Shown here piece after piece: positions 15,946-23,719 of a stretch of 64,000 nucleotides of DNA. The notes under the pieces are model-generated. The model was not told the DNA's origin, made no database searches, and saw nothing but the letters and a program-made list of their open reading frames with translations. The translations under genes and the position numbers were made by a program. This stretch comes from Thermocatellispora tengchongensis. Its GTDB lineage: Bacteria; Actinomycetota; Actinomycetes; Streptosporangiales; Streptosporangiaceae. Where the stretch lies: positions 372,001 through 436,000 of the forward strand of contig NZ_JACHGN010000006.1 in NCBI RefSeq assembly GCF_014202315.1, in the 5' to 3' direction. Each line of letters begins with the position of its first letter. Positions within the stretch are counted from its first letter, which is position 1.

Positions 15946-16619
15946 TGCGCGCGGTGGTCTTCGTCGGCCCGAGCGTCCCGCCCGAGACCGTGCGCCAGAT
16001 GGTGGACGGCCGGGCCGAGGTGCTCCCGCCCGTACGCCGGGGCGACATCCACGCCCTGTACCGCGACGGCGCGGCCAAGCCCACCCACATCGGCGTCATC
16101 GACGGCCAGTTCTTCCAGGGCCTGTCGATCTCGCCCAAGGAGATCCTGGCCGTCATGGACGACCACGGGGCCAAGGTCTACGGCGCGGCCAGCATCGGCG
16201 CGCTGCGCGCCGCGGAGCTGCACACCTGGGGGATGACCGGCATCGGCGAGATCTTCGAGATGTACCGCGACGGCCGGGTGGACGGCGACGACGAGGTGGC
16301 CATCACCTACGACGAGGACACCCTGCGCCCGCTGTGCGAGCCCATGGTCAACATGCGCGTGGCCTTCGACGCGGCCCGCGAGCGCGGCATCGTCTCCGCC
16401 GACGTGGCCGAGCGCGCGGTGGAGGCGGCCAAGGCCCTCTACTTCCCGGACCGGACCTACCGCCGGGTGCTCGACGAGCTGGCCGGGACGATCCCGGCCG
16501 GCGACCACGCCCGCCTGGCCGCCTTCCTGGAGGGAGAGGAGGCGCCCGACGCCAAGCGCGCCGACGGCATCGCGCTGCTGGAGCGGATGCTGGCCGACGC
16601 CTCCTCCAGCGCCTCGTAG
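15945..16619 (+). CDS. TfuA-like partner of YcaO
   Basis: This 224-aa protein has GGAGAGGAG before its ATG, inside the YcaO stop. Family motifs seen are 'VFVGPSVPPETVR' at the N-terminus, 'GVIDGQFFQGLSISPKEILAVMD' and 'VYGAASIGALRAAELHTWGMTGIGEIFEMYRDG'. TfuA proteins are thought to deliver sulfide to, or act as allosteric partner of, thioamidating YcaOs. It is the last plus-strand gene of the cluster and is followed by tandem repeats and a hairpin shared with the convergent flavoprotein gene. Confidence 0.92.
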   Translation: MRAVVFVGPSVPPETVRQMVDGRAEVLPPVRRGDIHALYRDGAAKPTHIGVIDGQFFQGLSISPKEILAVMDDHGAKVYGAASIGALRAAELHTWGMTGIGEIFEMYRDGRVDGDDEVAITYDEDTLRPLCEPMVNMRVAFDAARERGIVSADVAERAVEAAKALYFPDRTYRRVLDELAGTIPAGDHARLAAFLEGEEAPDAKRADGIALLERMLADASSSAS

Positions 16620-16683
16620 CGCAGGCGCCTCCGCCGGCGGCTCGTGGCCCCGTCCCGCCACCGCGCCGCGATCCGGTTAGCGC

Positions 16684-16787
16684 GCGGTCCGGTTAGCGCG
16701 CGAGCGCGCGGTCCGGTCAGCGTGCGGTCCGGTCAGCGTGCGGTCCGGTCAGCGTGCGGTCCGGTCAGCGTGCGGTCCGGTCAGCGC
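16684..16787. repeat. 16-bp tandem repeat array
   Basis: The unit GCGGTCCGGTCAGCGT occurs five times head to tail at 16708-16787, the last with one terminal change. A degenerate copy (GCGGTCCGGTTAGC) lies at 16684-16697. It sits between the convergent TfuA and HFCD genes and has no coding explanation. Confidence 0.85.
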
Positions 16788-16823
16788 GCCGTCCCGCTGG
16801 CGAGGGCGTCGCGCTCCCGGGGC

Positions 16824-16890
16824 CGTCGCGGTAGCAGGGGCGTCGCGGTAGCAGGGGCGTCGCGGTAGCAGGGCCGTCCCGGTAGCAGGG
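16824..16890. repeat. 17-bp tandem repeat array
   Basis: CGTCGCGGTAGCAGGGG repeats at 16824, 16841 and 16858, with a variant CGTCCCGGTAGCAGGG at 16875-16890. This second array is unrelated in sequence to the adjacent 16-bp array. Its last copy forms the left arm of the terminator hairpin. Confidence 0.8.
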
Positions 16891-16906
16891 CCCTCCCGCT
16901 ACCGGG
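16878..16906. terminator. bidirectional terminator hairpin between TfuA and HFCD genes
   Basis: CCCGGTAGC (16878-16886) pairs perfectly with GCTACCGGG (16898-16906) around an 11-nt loop. The right arm overlaps the stop codon of the minus-strand flavoprotein gene. No T-run follows, as is common in high-GC actinomycetes. Confidence 0.6.
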
Positions 16907-17537
16907 CCGCCGCGCCGCCCGCCCGCTCCCCGTCCGCCTCGGCGGTGCGGGCGGCGACCAGCGACCGCAGGGCGACGCATATCTCCTCGGGGGTCGGCAG
17001 CACCGGGGCGTCCACCATTTCCCCGGTGCCCACCTCCAGCGCCTTGCGGATCGGCGGGCGCACCACCACGTGCCCGTCCTTCTGCAACGCCGCCAGATTC
17101 CTTTTCAGCGCCGGATTCGACCACATGCTCTGGTTCATGTTCGGAAAGAACACCACACCGGGCGGAGCGGCCATGATCGTGGCGGTGAGCAGATTGGGCG
17201 CCAGGCCGTTGGCGGCCATTCCGATGGTGTTCGCGCTCGCGGGCAGCACCACGAAGAGCGAGGCCCACTGCGCCAGTTCCACATGCGCCGCCGAGCGGGG
17301 GCCGTCCGGCCCGCCCGATACGACCTCGTCGCAGTACAGCGCGATCGTCGAGGCCGGCACGATCCGCTCCGCGGCCTCGGTGGTGACCACCCGGATCTCC
17401 CTGGCCGGCAGCGAGCGCAGCACGACCAGGTAGGAGGCGATGTTGATCACCCCTACCGACCCGGACACCCCCACGAGCAGCCGCTCCACGACATCGGGAG
17501 CGGCCTGCCGCGGCACCGTGCCGGTTGAAACGCCCAT
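16899..17537 (-). CDS. HFCD-family flavoprotein (LanD/EpiD-like cysteine decarboxylase)
   Basis: This 212-aa protein starts at the ATG preceded by AAGGGGA; an upstream in-frame extension lacks a ribosome site. The HFCD hallmarks are present: 'LLVGVSGSVGVINIASYL' at the N-terminus, a catalytic-type His in 'AAHVELAQW', the PASANT motif and PNMNQSMW (PxMNxxMW). The family includes EpiD, CypD and TvaF, which decarboxylate a C-terminal Cys to a reactive enethiol, and phosphopantothenoylcysteine decarboxylase. Its position beside YcaO-TfuA mirrors thioviridamide clusters. Precursors 1 and 3 end in Cys and could be direct substrates; the others would need trimming. It is transcribed convergently to the main operon. 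Confidence 0.85.
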   Translation of the reverse strand: MGVSTGTVPRQAAPDVVERLLVGVSGSVGVINIASYLVVLRSLPAREIRVVTTEAAERIVPASTIALYCDEVVSGGPDGPRSAAHVELAQWASLFVVLPASANTIGMAANGLAPNLLTATIMAAPPGVVFFPNMNQSMWSNPALKRNLAALQKDGHVVVRPPIRKALEVGTGEMVDAPVLPTPEEICVALRSLVAARTAEADGERAGGAAAR

Positions 17538-17685
17538 GTGAAATCCCCTTGTCCGCGTGCTTCGCCCAAACGAGGGCCTCGGCGCATATTGAAACGGCTT
17601 TCGGAAGAATCCCCGGCAAGCGAAGGGAGAATTCAGGCAGAGCATTCCGGAAACTTTTGTCAGGCCGGGTTCATGAATGGCTCGG

Positions 17686-17835
17686 TCATTTTCTGCTGTG
17701 CGATTCACCGGCGATCGTGTGAAATGTCGCCCGCTCGTGTGCGCGGGCCTCGATCGCCTGCTTCATCTCCTCCGCGCCGCGCTCGACCCGGGCACGCACG
17801 CCGGGCCCGGCCTCGTGCGGCAGCACGTCTCTCAT
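17686..17835 (-). CDS. possible 49-aa small protein (weak)
   Basis: An uninterrupted minus-strand frame begins MRDVLPHEAGPGVRAR and ends GESHSRK, charged and probably helical. It lies upstream of and co-directional with the HFCD gene. No clear ribosome site precedes the ATG and I recognise no family. The rest of 17538-17877 is relatively AT-rich, includes the palindrome TTCCGGAA (17645-17652), and probably carries the promoter of the flavoprotein gene. Confidence 0.25.
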   Translation of the reverse strand: MRDVLPHEAGPGVRARVERGAEEMKQAIEARAHERATFHTIAGESHSRK

Positions 17836-17877
17836 GCGGGCACGGGACCGCCCGACTCTACACGCCGCCCCGGGGCC

Positions 17878-18198
17878 TCAGTCCGGCCGCTGCTCGTTCC
17901 CCCCGAGCGCCCGGCGCAGAAGGTGGTAGAACAGCAGCCCGAGCATGCCGAGCACCACCAGGCGGCGCAGGCCGTGGCGGGCGCGGGCGGCGAGCGAGGG
18001 CGGGCCGCCGTCGCCGGTCTGCGCGAAGGGGACCTCCGGGTACGCGGCGCGGGCGCCCCGCCGGGCCTCCTCCGCGCTGTGATAGTCGGTATTGCTCAGC
18101 CGCACGGCCCGGCCGCCGTCCGCCGCCGGCCCGACGTACCGCCAGCGCCACCGGCCGGCGTGCGCCGGCCGGACCTCCAGGTGTTCACTGCCGTCCAC
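17878..18198 (-). CDS. hypothetical protein with C-terminal membrane segment
   Basis: This 106-aa protein probably starts at GTG 18198; an ATG at 18276 would run into the divergent kinase gene. The N-terminal part 'HLEVRPAHAGRWRWRYVGPAADGGRAVRLSNTDYHSAEEARRGARAAYP' resembles small YegP/DUF1508-like domains. A single membrane helix follows (LRRLVVLGMLGLLFYHLL), with a short charged tail. No function can be given. It is divergent from the P-loop kinase, with about 70 nt between them. Confidence 0.6.
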   Translation of the reverse strand: MDGSEHLEVRPAHAGRWRWRYVGPAADGGRAVRLSNTDYHSAEEARRGARAAYPEVPFAQTGDGGPPSLAARARHGLRRLVVLGMLGLLFYHLLRRALGGNEQRPD

Positions 18199-18267
18199 GC
18201 CGGATCTCTGCCCCGGGGACGCCCCGGTAACGGCGTGCTTCGCCGGGCCGTACGCCAGGATGGCCCC

Positions 18268-18885
18268 ATGACCCATGACGATCACGCCGTCGCGCCGGTG
18301 GTCCTGCTCTCCGGACCGCCCGGCGCCGGCAAGTCGACCGTGGCCCGCCTGGTCGCCGACGCGGTGGCGCCGAGCGTGCACCTGCACACCGACGACTTCT
18401 ACCACGCGATCCGCCAGGGGTACGTGGCCCCGTTCCTGCCGGAGTCGCGGCGGCAGAACGAGACCGTCATGAAGGTGATCGCCGCCTGCGCCTTCACCTA
18501 CGCCGCCGGCGGCTACCACGTGGTCGCCGACGGCGTCGTCGGGCCCTGGTTCGCCGGGCCGTTCCGGGACGAGGCCGCGGCCAGGTCGATCCCGCTGCAC
18601 TACGTCGTGCTCCTGCCCGACCTGGACACCACCCTGGCCCGCGCGGTCGCCCGCGGCCCCGACGCCCTCACCGACCCGGGGCCGGTCCGGCTCATGCACG
18701 AGCAGTTCGCCGACCTCGGTCCCTACGCCCGCCACGCGCTCGACTCCACCGGCCTCACCCCGGCCCGGACGGCCGAGGCCGTCCGGCGCGGGATCGCGGA
18801 GGGGCGCTTCCTCCTGCCGCCCGGCGCAGAGGCGGCACCTGCCGCGCCCCCGACCACGGGCCCGGGGCCGGCACGGCCCCGGTGA
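18268..18885 (+). CDS. P-loop kinase / AAA_33-type ATPase
   Basis: This 205-aa protein has a Walker A motif GPPGAGKST at residues 14-22, 'HLHTDDFYHAIRQGYVAPFLPESRRQNETV' and 'HYVVLLPDLDTTLARAVARG'. It resembles small kinases of the chloramphenicol-phosphotransferase/zeta-toxin-like/shikimate-kinase type; the substrate is unknown. The low-complexity tail PGAEAAPAAPPTTGPGPARPR overlaps the 3' end of the convergent SARP gene by 131 bp, so one of the two C-termini may be non-essential sequence. Confidence 0.75.
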   Translation: MTHDDHAVAPVVLLSGPPGAGKSTVARLVADAVAPSVHLHTDDFYHAIRQGYVAPFLPESRRQNETVMKVIAACAFTYAAGGYHVVADGVVGPWFAGPFRDEAAARSIPLHYVVLLPDLDTTLARAVARGPDALTDPGPVRLMHEQFADLGPYARHALDSTGLTPARTAEAVRRGIAEGRFLLPPGAEAAPAAPPTTGPGPARPR

Positions 18886-20734
18886 GGTCCGCGTGGGCGT
18901 GGCCCCGGGCGAACGTCCACAGCGGGGGCTGGTAGAGGTAGCGCTCCGGGCCGCCGGGCTCCAGCAGGTGGGCGTCCACGAGCGATTCCAGCAGGATCTC
19001 GGTGTCCTGGCGCGGCAGGTCCAGCGCGGCCGCGGCGGCGGTGAGAGAGAACTCGGGGGTCTCCAGCGTCGCGAGCAGCCGGAACGCCCGCGTCTGGGCG
19101 GGGGAGAGCTGCTCCAGCAGCGACTCGTACGGCTGCTCGATGGCCCGGCACTCGGGCGGGAACACCGGTGAGGCCGGATCGGGGCGGCCGATGCGCCGCA
19201 TGGCCTCGGCGAGGGTCCACCCGGGACGGGAGGCGATGCGGGCGCCGAGGGCCAGGAGCACGTGCGGCATGCCGCCCGTGCGCCGGACCAGCTCGCGGGC
19301 CGCCGCCTCCTCCTCGCGCAGCCGCCCGCCGCCGATCAGGGTCTCCAGCAGCGCGAGCGAGTCGTCCTCGCGCAGGCCGCCCAGCTTCAGCCAGTGCGCG
19401 TGCGCCAGGTCGTAGAGCCGCCGCCGGGCCGTGATCACCACCGCCGGCCCGCCGGAGCCGGGCAGCAGCGGACGCACCTGGGCGGCGTCGCGGGCGTCGT
19501 CCAGCACGACGAGGAGCCGGCGGCCGGAGGTGAGCGTGCGCCACAGCGCCGCCCGCTCGCTGAACGACTCGGGCAGCCCGGCATCGGGGACGCCGACGCC
19601 GCGCAGCAGCTCGGCCAGCGGATCGCCGGTAGCGCCGAGGTCCACGAAGAGCTGGCCGTCGGGGAAGCGCGCGGCCACCGCGTGCCCGACGTGTACGGCC
19701 AGGGCGGTCTTCCCCACGGCGGCCAGCCCCTCGATCCCGGCCACGGGCACGGCCGCGGCGGAGGGGACCAGGGCGCCCGCGATGCGCGCACCCTCCTCGG
19801 CGCGCCCGGCGAACTCCGGCACGTCGGGAGGAAGCTGCGCGGGCACCCGCCCCGGCACGGCCACGGGCACAGCGGACGCGTTGGCCACTGCGGACGCGTT
19901 GGCCACTGCGGACGCGTTGACCACGGCGGACGCGGGGGTGGACACGGCGGGCACTGGCGGTTCTGCGGGCGCGACGGGCGCGGCCAGCGCCGGGTCGGAG
20001 GCGAGGATGCGCCGCTGCATCTCGCGCAGCTCGGGCCCGGGGTACAGGCCCAGCTCGGCGGCGAGCAGCCCCTGGATCTCGGCGAACACGGCCAGCGCGT
20101 CGGCCTGCCGGCCCGACCGGTACAGCGCCAGCATCAGCAGCTCGCGCGGGCGCTCGCGCAGCGGCTGCTCGGCGATCACCCGGGCCAGTTCCTCGACGGC
20201 CTCGGCGTGCCGGCCGGACTCGATGTCGGCCGCCGCCAGGTCCTCGATCGCCGTGAGCCGGAGCTGCTCCAGCCGGGTGCGCTCGAACTCGGCGTACTCG
20301 CCGTTGACGCCGGCGAGCGGGGCGCCGCGCCACAGGCCGAGCGCGGCCCGCAGCGCGTCCGCCGCCGCGGGCGCGTCGCCGGCGCGGCGGGCCTGCCTGG
20401 CCGTGCCGAGCAGGCGCTCGAACTCGATCAGGTCGAGGTCGCGGGTGCGCAGGGCGTACCCGCCGCCGACCGACTCGATCACCGCGGCCGGGTCGCCGGG
20501 TTCGAGCACGCGGCGCAGCCGGGAGACGTACGAGCGGACCACGCCGACCGCCGCCCGGGGGGCGGCCTCGCCCCAGATGGCGGAGATGAGCCGGTCAGGG
20601 GATGCCGGCGTGCCCGCCTGGAGGAGCAGCACGGCCAGGATCGCCCGCTGCTGCGGCGGGCCCAGCTCGACCTCCTCATCGCCGCGCCAGGCGCGCACGG
20701 GGCCGAGAACCTGGAACCGCAGCCGTTCGCCCAC
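18755..20734 (-). CDS. SARP-family regulator with BTAD and NB-ARC domains
   Basis: This 659-aa AfsR/DnrI-type activator starts at GTG 20734, with GGAGAGGA 6 nt upstream; a TTG further up would translate that ribosome site. Domains in order are an OmpR-like winged helix ('QVLGPVRAWRGDEEVELGPPQQRAILAVLLLQ..VRSYVSRLRRVLEP'), a BTAD helical domain (about 95-245, 'YAEFERTRLEQLRLTAIEDL'), an Ala/Val/Asn repeat linker (NASAVA three times), then an NB-ARC ATPase (P-loop 'GIEGLAAVGKTALAVHVGHA', Walker B-like LLVVLDDA) and a winged-helix tail. Such regulators commonly activate secondary-metabolite clusters; control of the RiPP cluster 1.2 kb away is possible but unproven. Confidence 0.88.
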   Translation of the reverse strand: MGERLRFQVLGPVRAWRGDEEVELGPPQQRAILAVLLLQAGTPASPDRLISAIWGEAAPRAAVGVVRSYVSRLRRVLEPGDPAAVIESVGGGYALRTRDLDLIEFERLLGTARQARRAGDAPAAADALRAALGLWRGAPLAGVNGEYAEFERTRLEQLRLTAIEDLAAADIESGRHAEAVEELARVIAEQPLRERPRELLMLALYRSGRQADALAVFAEIQGLLAAELGLYPGPELREMQRRILASDPALAAPVAPAEPPVPAVSTPASAVVNASAVANASAVANASAVPVAVPGRVPAQLPPDVPEFAGRAEEGARIAGALVPSAAAVPVAGIEGLAAVGKTALAVHVGHAVAARFPDGQLFVDLGATGDPLAELLRGVGVPDAGLPESFSERAALWRTLTSGRRLLVVLDDARDAAQVRPLLPGSGGPAVVITARRRLYDLAHAHWLKLGGLREDDSLALLETLIGGGRLREEEAAARELVRRTGGMPHVLLALGARIASRPGWTLAEAMRRIGRPDPASPVFPPECRAIEQPYESLLEQLSPAQTRAFRLLATLETPEFSLTAAAAALDLPRQDTEILLESLVDAHLLEPGGPERYLYQPPLWTFARGHAHADLTGAVPAPGPWSGARQVPPLRRAAGGSAPPRSRAGRPRPSGPG

Positions 20735-20914
20735 GTGGAATCCTCTCCGCAACGTCCAGATCGCGCAACGGCCGGTGCCCGGCCGCTATTTCCGATCATC
20801 GCGCATCGCGGGCGGGTGGAGCGGCGGCGCGCGCACGACCGCCCCATCAGACGGACGCCCTCGGCGAGATGCCGTCGGCGCTCGTGGTGCAGACCCCACC
20901 TGGACGAATCGAGG

Positions 20915-21664
20915 TCAGTAGGCGAGTTCTCCGATGCCGCCATCGACGCGCAGGACGGTGCCGGCGGTGTAGGCGGACTCGTCAGAGGCCAGGTAGACGG
21001 CCGCCTTCGCCAGTTCGGTGGCGGTGCCGATGCGATGCAGGGGCACGGTCCGCCGGAGTTCGTCGTAGATGGCGGCCTGTCGCTCGGGGCCGAGCGAGTT
21101 GAACGTGCCCGTGAGGGTCGGCCCCGGGCTCAGCCCGTTGACCCGGATGCCCCGGTCCTTCAGCTCATAGGTCAGCCCGCGGGAAAAGGACAGCAGGCCC
21201 GCCTTGGCGGCACCGTAGACCGCCGCGTTCTCGTGCCCGATGAAAGCCGAGACGGAGCCGACGAGGATGACCGACGCTTGCCGTGACAACAGCGGCAGCA
21301 AGGCCTTGATCAGGAAGAACGGCCCCTTGAGATTGGTGGCGACGAGCCTGTCGAATGCCTCCTCGGTCCATTCCTCGATCGGAAGATGGGTGACGTCGGC
21401 CGCGTTGCTCATCACGATGTCGAGCCGCGGCCACTCCTCCTGCAGCCGCGCCGCGAGTGCCGCCTGGCCGGGCACGTCGCCGGCGTCGCTGACGATGGGC
21501 AGCAGCGGGCCGTCCAACTGCCGGGCGGCCTCCTCCAGCCGTTCCCGCGAGCGGCCGGTGATCGCGACTGCCGCTCCTTCGGCGAGGAACTCGCGGGCGG
21601 TCTCCAGCCCGATGCCGCTCGTCCCGCCCGTGATCAGTGCGTGCTTTCCCGTAAGACGACCCAT
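20915..21664 (-). CDS. SDR-family oxidoreductase
   Basis: This protein of about 249 aa begins MGRLTGKHALITGGTSGIGLETAR, the TGxxxGIG dinucleotide-binding motif. It has NAADVTH (NNAG variant), Ser and the YxxxK motif in 'VYGAAKAGLLSFSRGL', and the C-terminal 'GTVLRVDGGIGELAY'. It is a classical NAD(P)(H) short-chain dehydrogenase of unknown substrate. It lies immediately behind a second SDR on the same strand, 146 nt downstream, perhaps as part of a detoxification pair under the adjacent TetR. Confidence 0.88.
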   Translation of the reverse strand: MGRLTGKHALITGGTSGIGLETAREFLAEGAAVAITGRSRERLEEAARQLDGPLLPIVSDAGDVPGQAALAARLQEEWPRLDIVMSNAADVTHLPIEEWTEEAFDRLVATNLKGPFFLIKALLPLLSRQASVILVGSVSAFIGHENAAVYGAAKAGLLSFSRGLTYELKDRGIRVNGLSPGPTLTGTFNSLGPERQAAIYDELRRTVPLHRIGTATELAKAAVYLASDESAYTAGTVLRVDGGIGELAY

Positions 21665-21810
21665 TGAACTCATTTCCTCACTCGCGCCGAGGCACGTGGT
21701 TCCGGTGACGATGGTTCTGGCAACGATGACGGGCCATCCCCGCCATCACGGGACACCCCCCAGAGGCCGGCTTGCTCGCTGCGGATGTGGCCTGGCCGGC
21801 GGGTTCGGGA

Positions 21811-22551
21811 TCAGATGGCGGTACGGCCTCCGTCGGCGGCCACGACGGCACCGGTGACGTAGCTTGCCCGGTCGCCGGCGATGAAGGCGATGACCTGGGC
21901 GACCTCGGCGGGGTCGGCGGCGCGCTTGAGCGCGGTCGTCAGTCCCATGCCGCCGAGGTCCGGGCCCATGGCCGCCACCACCTTGGAGGTGGTCATCGGG
22001 CCGGGCGCCACGGCGTTGACGCGCACGTTCGAGGCGGCGAACTCGGCCGCCCAGGTGCGGGTCAGGGATTCGAGCGCCGCCTTGGTGGCACCGTAGACCG
22101 CCATCTGCGGCATGCCCAGGCCGGCGGCGGTGGAGCTGACGTTGACGATGCTGCCGCCCCCGCCGGCGGCCATCTTCGGTGCGAGCCGGGCGACCAGGAC
22201 GAACGGCGCGCGCACGTTGACCGCGAAGGCGGCGTCGTAGGCGGCGAGGTCCTGCTCGGCGGTCGCGCTGAACGGGACGACGCCCGCGTTGTTGACGAGG
22301 ATGTCCACCGCCCCGGCGTCCTCGGCCAGCCGCTGCACGGCCTGCGGGTCGGCCAGGTCGGCGGGAATGAAGCGCACGGTGCCGGTCGCGCTCCCCCGCA
22401 CGTCGTCCACGACCCGGGCGCCGCGGTCCGGGTCGGTGCCGGTGATGATCACGTTGGCCCCGCCGGCGGCGAGGACCCTCGCCGTCGCGTGCCCGAGGCC
22501 GCCGATGGCGCCCGATCCGGTGATCAGCGCCGTCTTTCCCTCGAAGTCCAT
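21811..22551 (-). CDS. SDR-family oxidoreductase (divergent from TetR)
   Basis: This 246-aa classical SDR has 'ALITGSGAIGGLGHATARVL', NNAG in 'DILVNNAGVVPF', a Ser in 'IVNVSST' and 'VYGATKAALESL' (YxxxK), with the usual 'VTGAVVAADGG' end. The ATG was chosen because MDFEGK directly precedes the nucleotide-binding strand. It is divergent from a TetR gene with repeat operators between them, so it is probably the regulator's main target. Substrate unknown. Confidence 0.88.
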   Translation of the reverse strand: MDFEGKTALITGSGAIGGLGHATARVLAAGGANVIITGTDPDRGARVVDDVRGSATGTVRFIPADLADPQAVQRLAEDAGAVDILVNNAGVVPFSATAEQDLAAYDAAFAVNVRAPFVLVARLAPKMAAGGGGSIVNVSSTAAGLGMPQMAVYGATKAALESLTRTWAAEFAASNVRVNAVAPGPMTTSKVVAAMGPDLGGMGLTTALKRAADPAEVAQVIAFIAGDRASYVTGAVVAADGGRTAI

Positions 22552-22603
22552 GTGGTCCTGCCTCTCGTCCTCCGGCGCGCTCGCGCGCCGCCGACTTCTG
22601 TGT

Positions 22604-22665
22604 GATCGTTCAATAAGTCGGCCGGCCCTCACCGTACGGCTTTTTGTGCGAGCGGTCAAAAAGTC
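22604..22665. promoter_or_regulatory. repeated TetR operator candidate in SDR/TetR divergent promoter
   Basis: GATCGTTCAATAAGTC (22604-22619) and GAGCGGTCAAAAAGTC (22650-22665) are 16-bp direct repeats with three mismatches, 46 bp apart. Both lie in the 127-bp gap between the divergent genes. A further GACTT at 22593 makes an inverted pair with AAGTC at 22615. Confidence 0.5.
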
Positions 22666-22678
22666 CTAACCTTGGGAC

Positions 22679-23278
22679 GTGGCACGGACAGGACGCCCCC
22701 GCGCATTCGACAAGGACCAGGCCCTGGAGCGCGCGCTCCTGCTGTTCTGGTCCCGGGGCTACGGAGCGACCTCCATTCAGGACCTCGTCGAGGCGCTGGC
22801 CCTGGAGCGGGGCAGCCTGTACGGCGCTTTCGGCGACAAGCGGAACTTCTACCTGGCGGCGGTCCAGTTGTACTGGGACACCTACGAGCGCCGGCTGGTC
22901 GCGGCACTGGAGGCCGGGCCGGTGCTGCCGGCGCTGCGCGAGGTGCTCGCCACTCCGGCCCGGACGCAGGAGTACGCCTCCGACCTCGGCAGCCCGCAAG
23001 GGTGCATGATCGGCAACACCACCGCCGAACTCGTTCCGCAGGATGCCGAGGCCCGCGAGATCGTCGCCCGCGCGCACGCCCGGTTCACCCGGATCGTCGC
23101 CGACGCCCTGCGGCGCGGGCAGGCCGACGGCGAGGTCACCCAGAGCGCCACCCCCGAGGCCCAGGCGCAGCTCCTGCTGTTCACCGTCCAGGGCCTTTCC
23201 CTGGTCTCCCGCGCAGGACTCGACACGGCCGCCGCGCTCGCCGCCGTCGATGCCCTGATCGACGCCCTTCGCGCTTGA
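22679..23278 (+). CDS. TetR/AcrR-family repressor
   Basis: This 199-aa protein has a GTG start. The N-terminal helix-turn-helix reads 'FDKDQALERALLLFWSRGYGATSIQDLVEALALERGSLYGAFGDKRNFYLAAV', characteristic of the NemR/YxaF-like subgroup that responds to electrophiles. The ligand domain includes 'GCMIGNTTAELVPQD', a pattern with an exposed Cys seen in that subgroup. It probably represses the divergent SDR, and perhaps the second SDR. Confidence 0.88.
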   Translation: MARTGRPRAFDKDQALERALLLFWSRGYGATSIQDLVEALALERGSLYGAFGDKRNFYLAAVQLYWDTYERRLVAALEAGPVLPALREVLATPARTQEYASDLGSPQGCMIGNTTAELVPQDAEAREIVARAHARFTRIVADALRRGQADGEVTQSATPEAQAQLLLFTVQGLSLVSRAGLDTAAALAAVDALIDALRA

Positions 23279-23360
23279 AGCGCATTCTGCCCGCGAGCGA
23301 TCGGCGGCTCGTTGGTCAGCGGGAACCTCCTCAACGCCCGACGCCGTTTCACGTCGGCGT

Positions 23361-23374
23361 TGTGAACGCTAACA
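23361..23374. promoter_or_regulatory. degenerate copy of the TGTTAGCGCTAACA operator
   Basis: TGTGAACGCTAACA matches the reverse of the 23637 palindrome with two mismatches. It lies 276 bp upstream, in the same 440-nt intergenic region before the GH43 gene. It may be an auxiliary LacI-family site. Confidence 0.4.
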
Positions 23375-23636
23375 CGAGCATCGTCAAGTGACGGGCCCGT
23401 CTCGGCGAAGGCTTCCGCTTCGGGCGGCGGAGAGGGTGGCGTGGTTCCGCGGGTGGGTGCGCGCGGCGGTGAATCCGACCGAGCTGAAACCTCATCTGAC
23501 ATGCTGTTTCGGTCGATGCGTCCGGGGTGCGGCCTGCAGTCCGGCGAGAATTCCCTCTTGACGGTCGGCGCGTTTGCGTTGACGCTTGGCACACATCTCC
23601 CCGCGCACTGGTGAAGCGCCGGAAACAGCACAGAAA

Positions 23637-23650
23637 TGTTAGCGCTAACA
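23637..23650. promoter_or_regulatory. LacI-family operator TGTTAGCGCTAACA
   Basis: This is a perfect 14-bp palindrome centred on CG, typical of LacI/GalR operators, 70 bp before the first GH43 start. Near-identical sites occur at 60018 (before the arabinoside ABC operon) and 61450 (before the LamG gene), suggesting one arabinan-related regulon. Confidence 0.7.
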
Positions 23651-23719
23651 AGACAAGGAGGAGAGAAGCCCCGTGAACGCTCGGCTCCAACCGCTCGGCG
23701 TCCCAAGCGAGAGGCATCG

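Noticed and set aside
16684..16890. Tandem repeats as a CRISPR array
   Set aside because: Units are 16-17 bp with no unique spacers and no cas genes nearby; they are simple tandem repeats.
20735..20752. TTG start of the SARP gene
   Set aside because: The codons between it and GTG 20734 are the GGAGAGGA ribosome site itself.
23636..23719. Upstream ATG for the first GH43 gene
   Set aside because: That ATG lies within the operator palindrome and would put an unlikely charged segment before a normal signal peptide. The ATG at 23720 is preferred.
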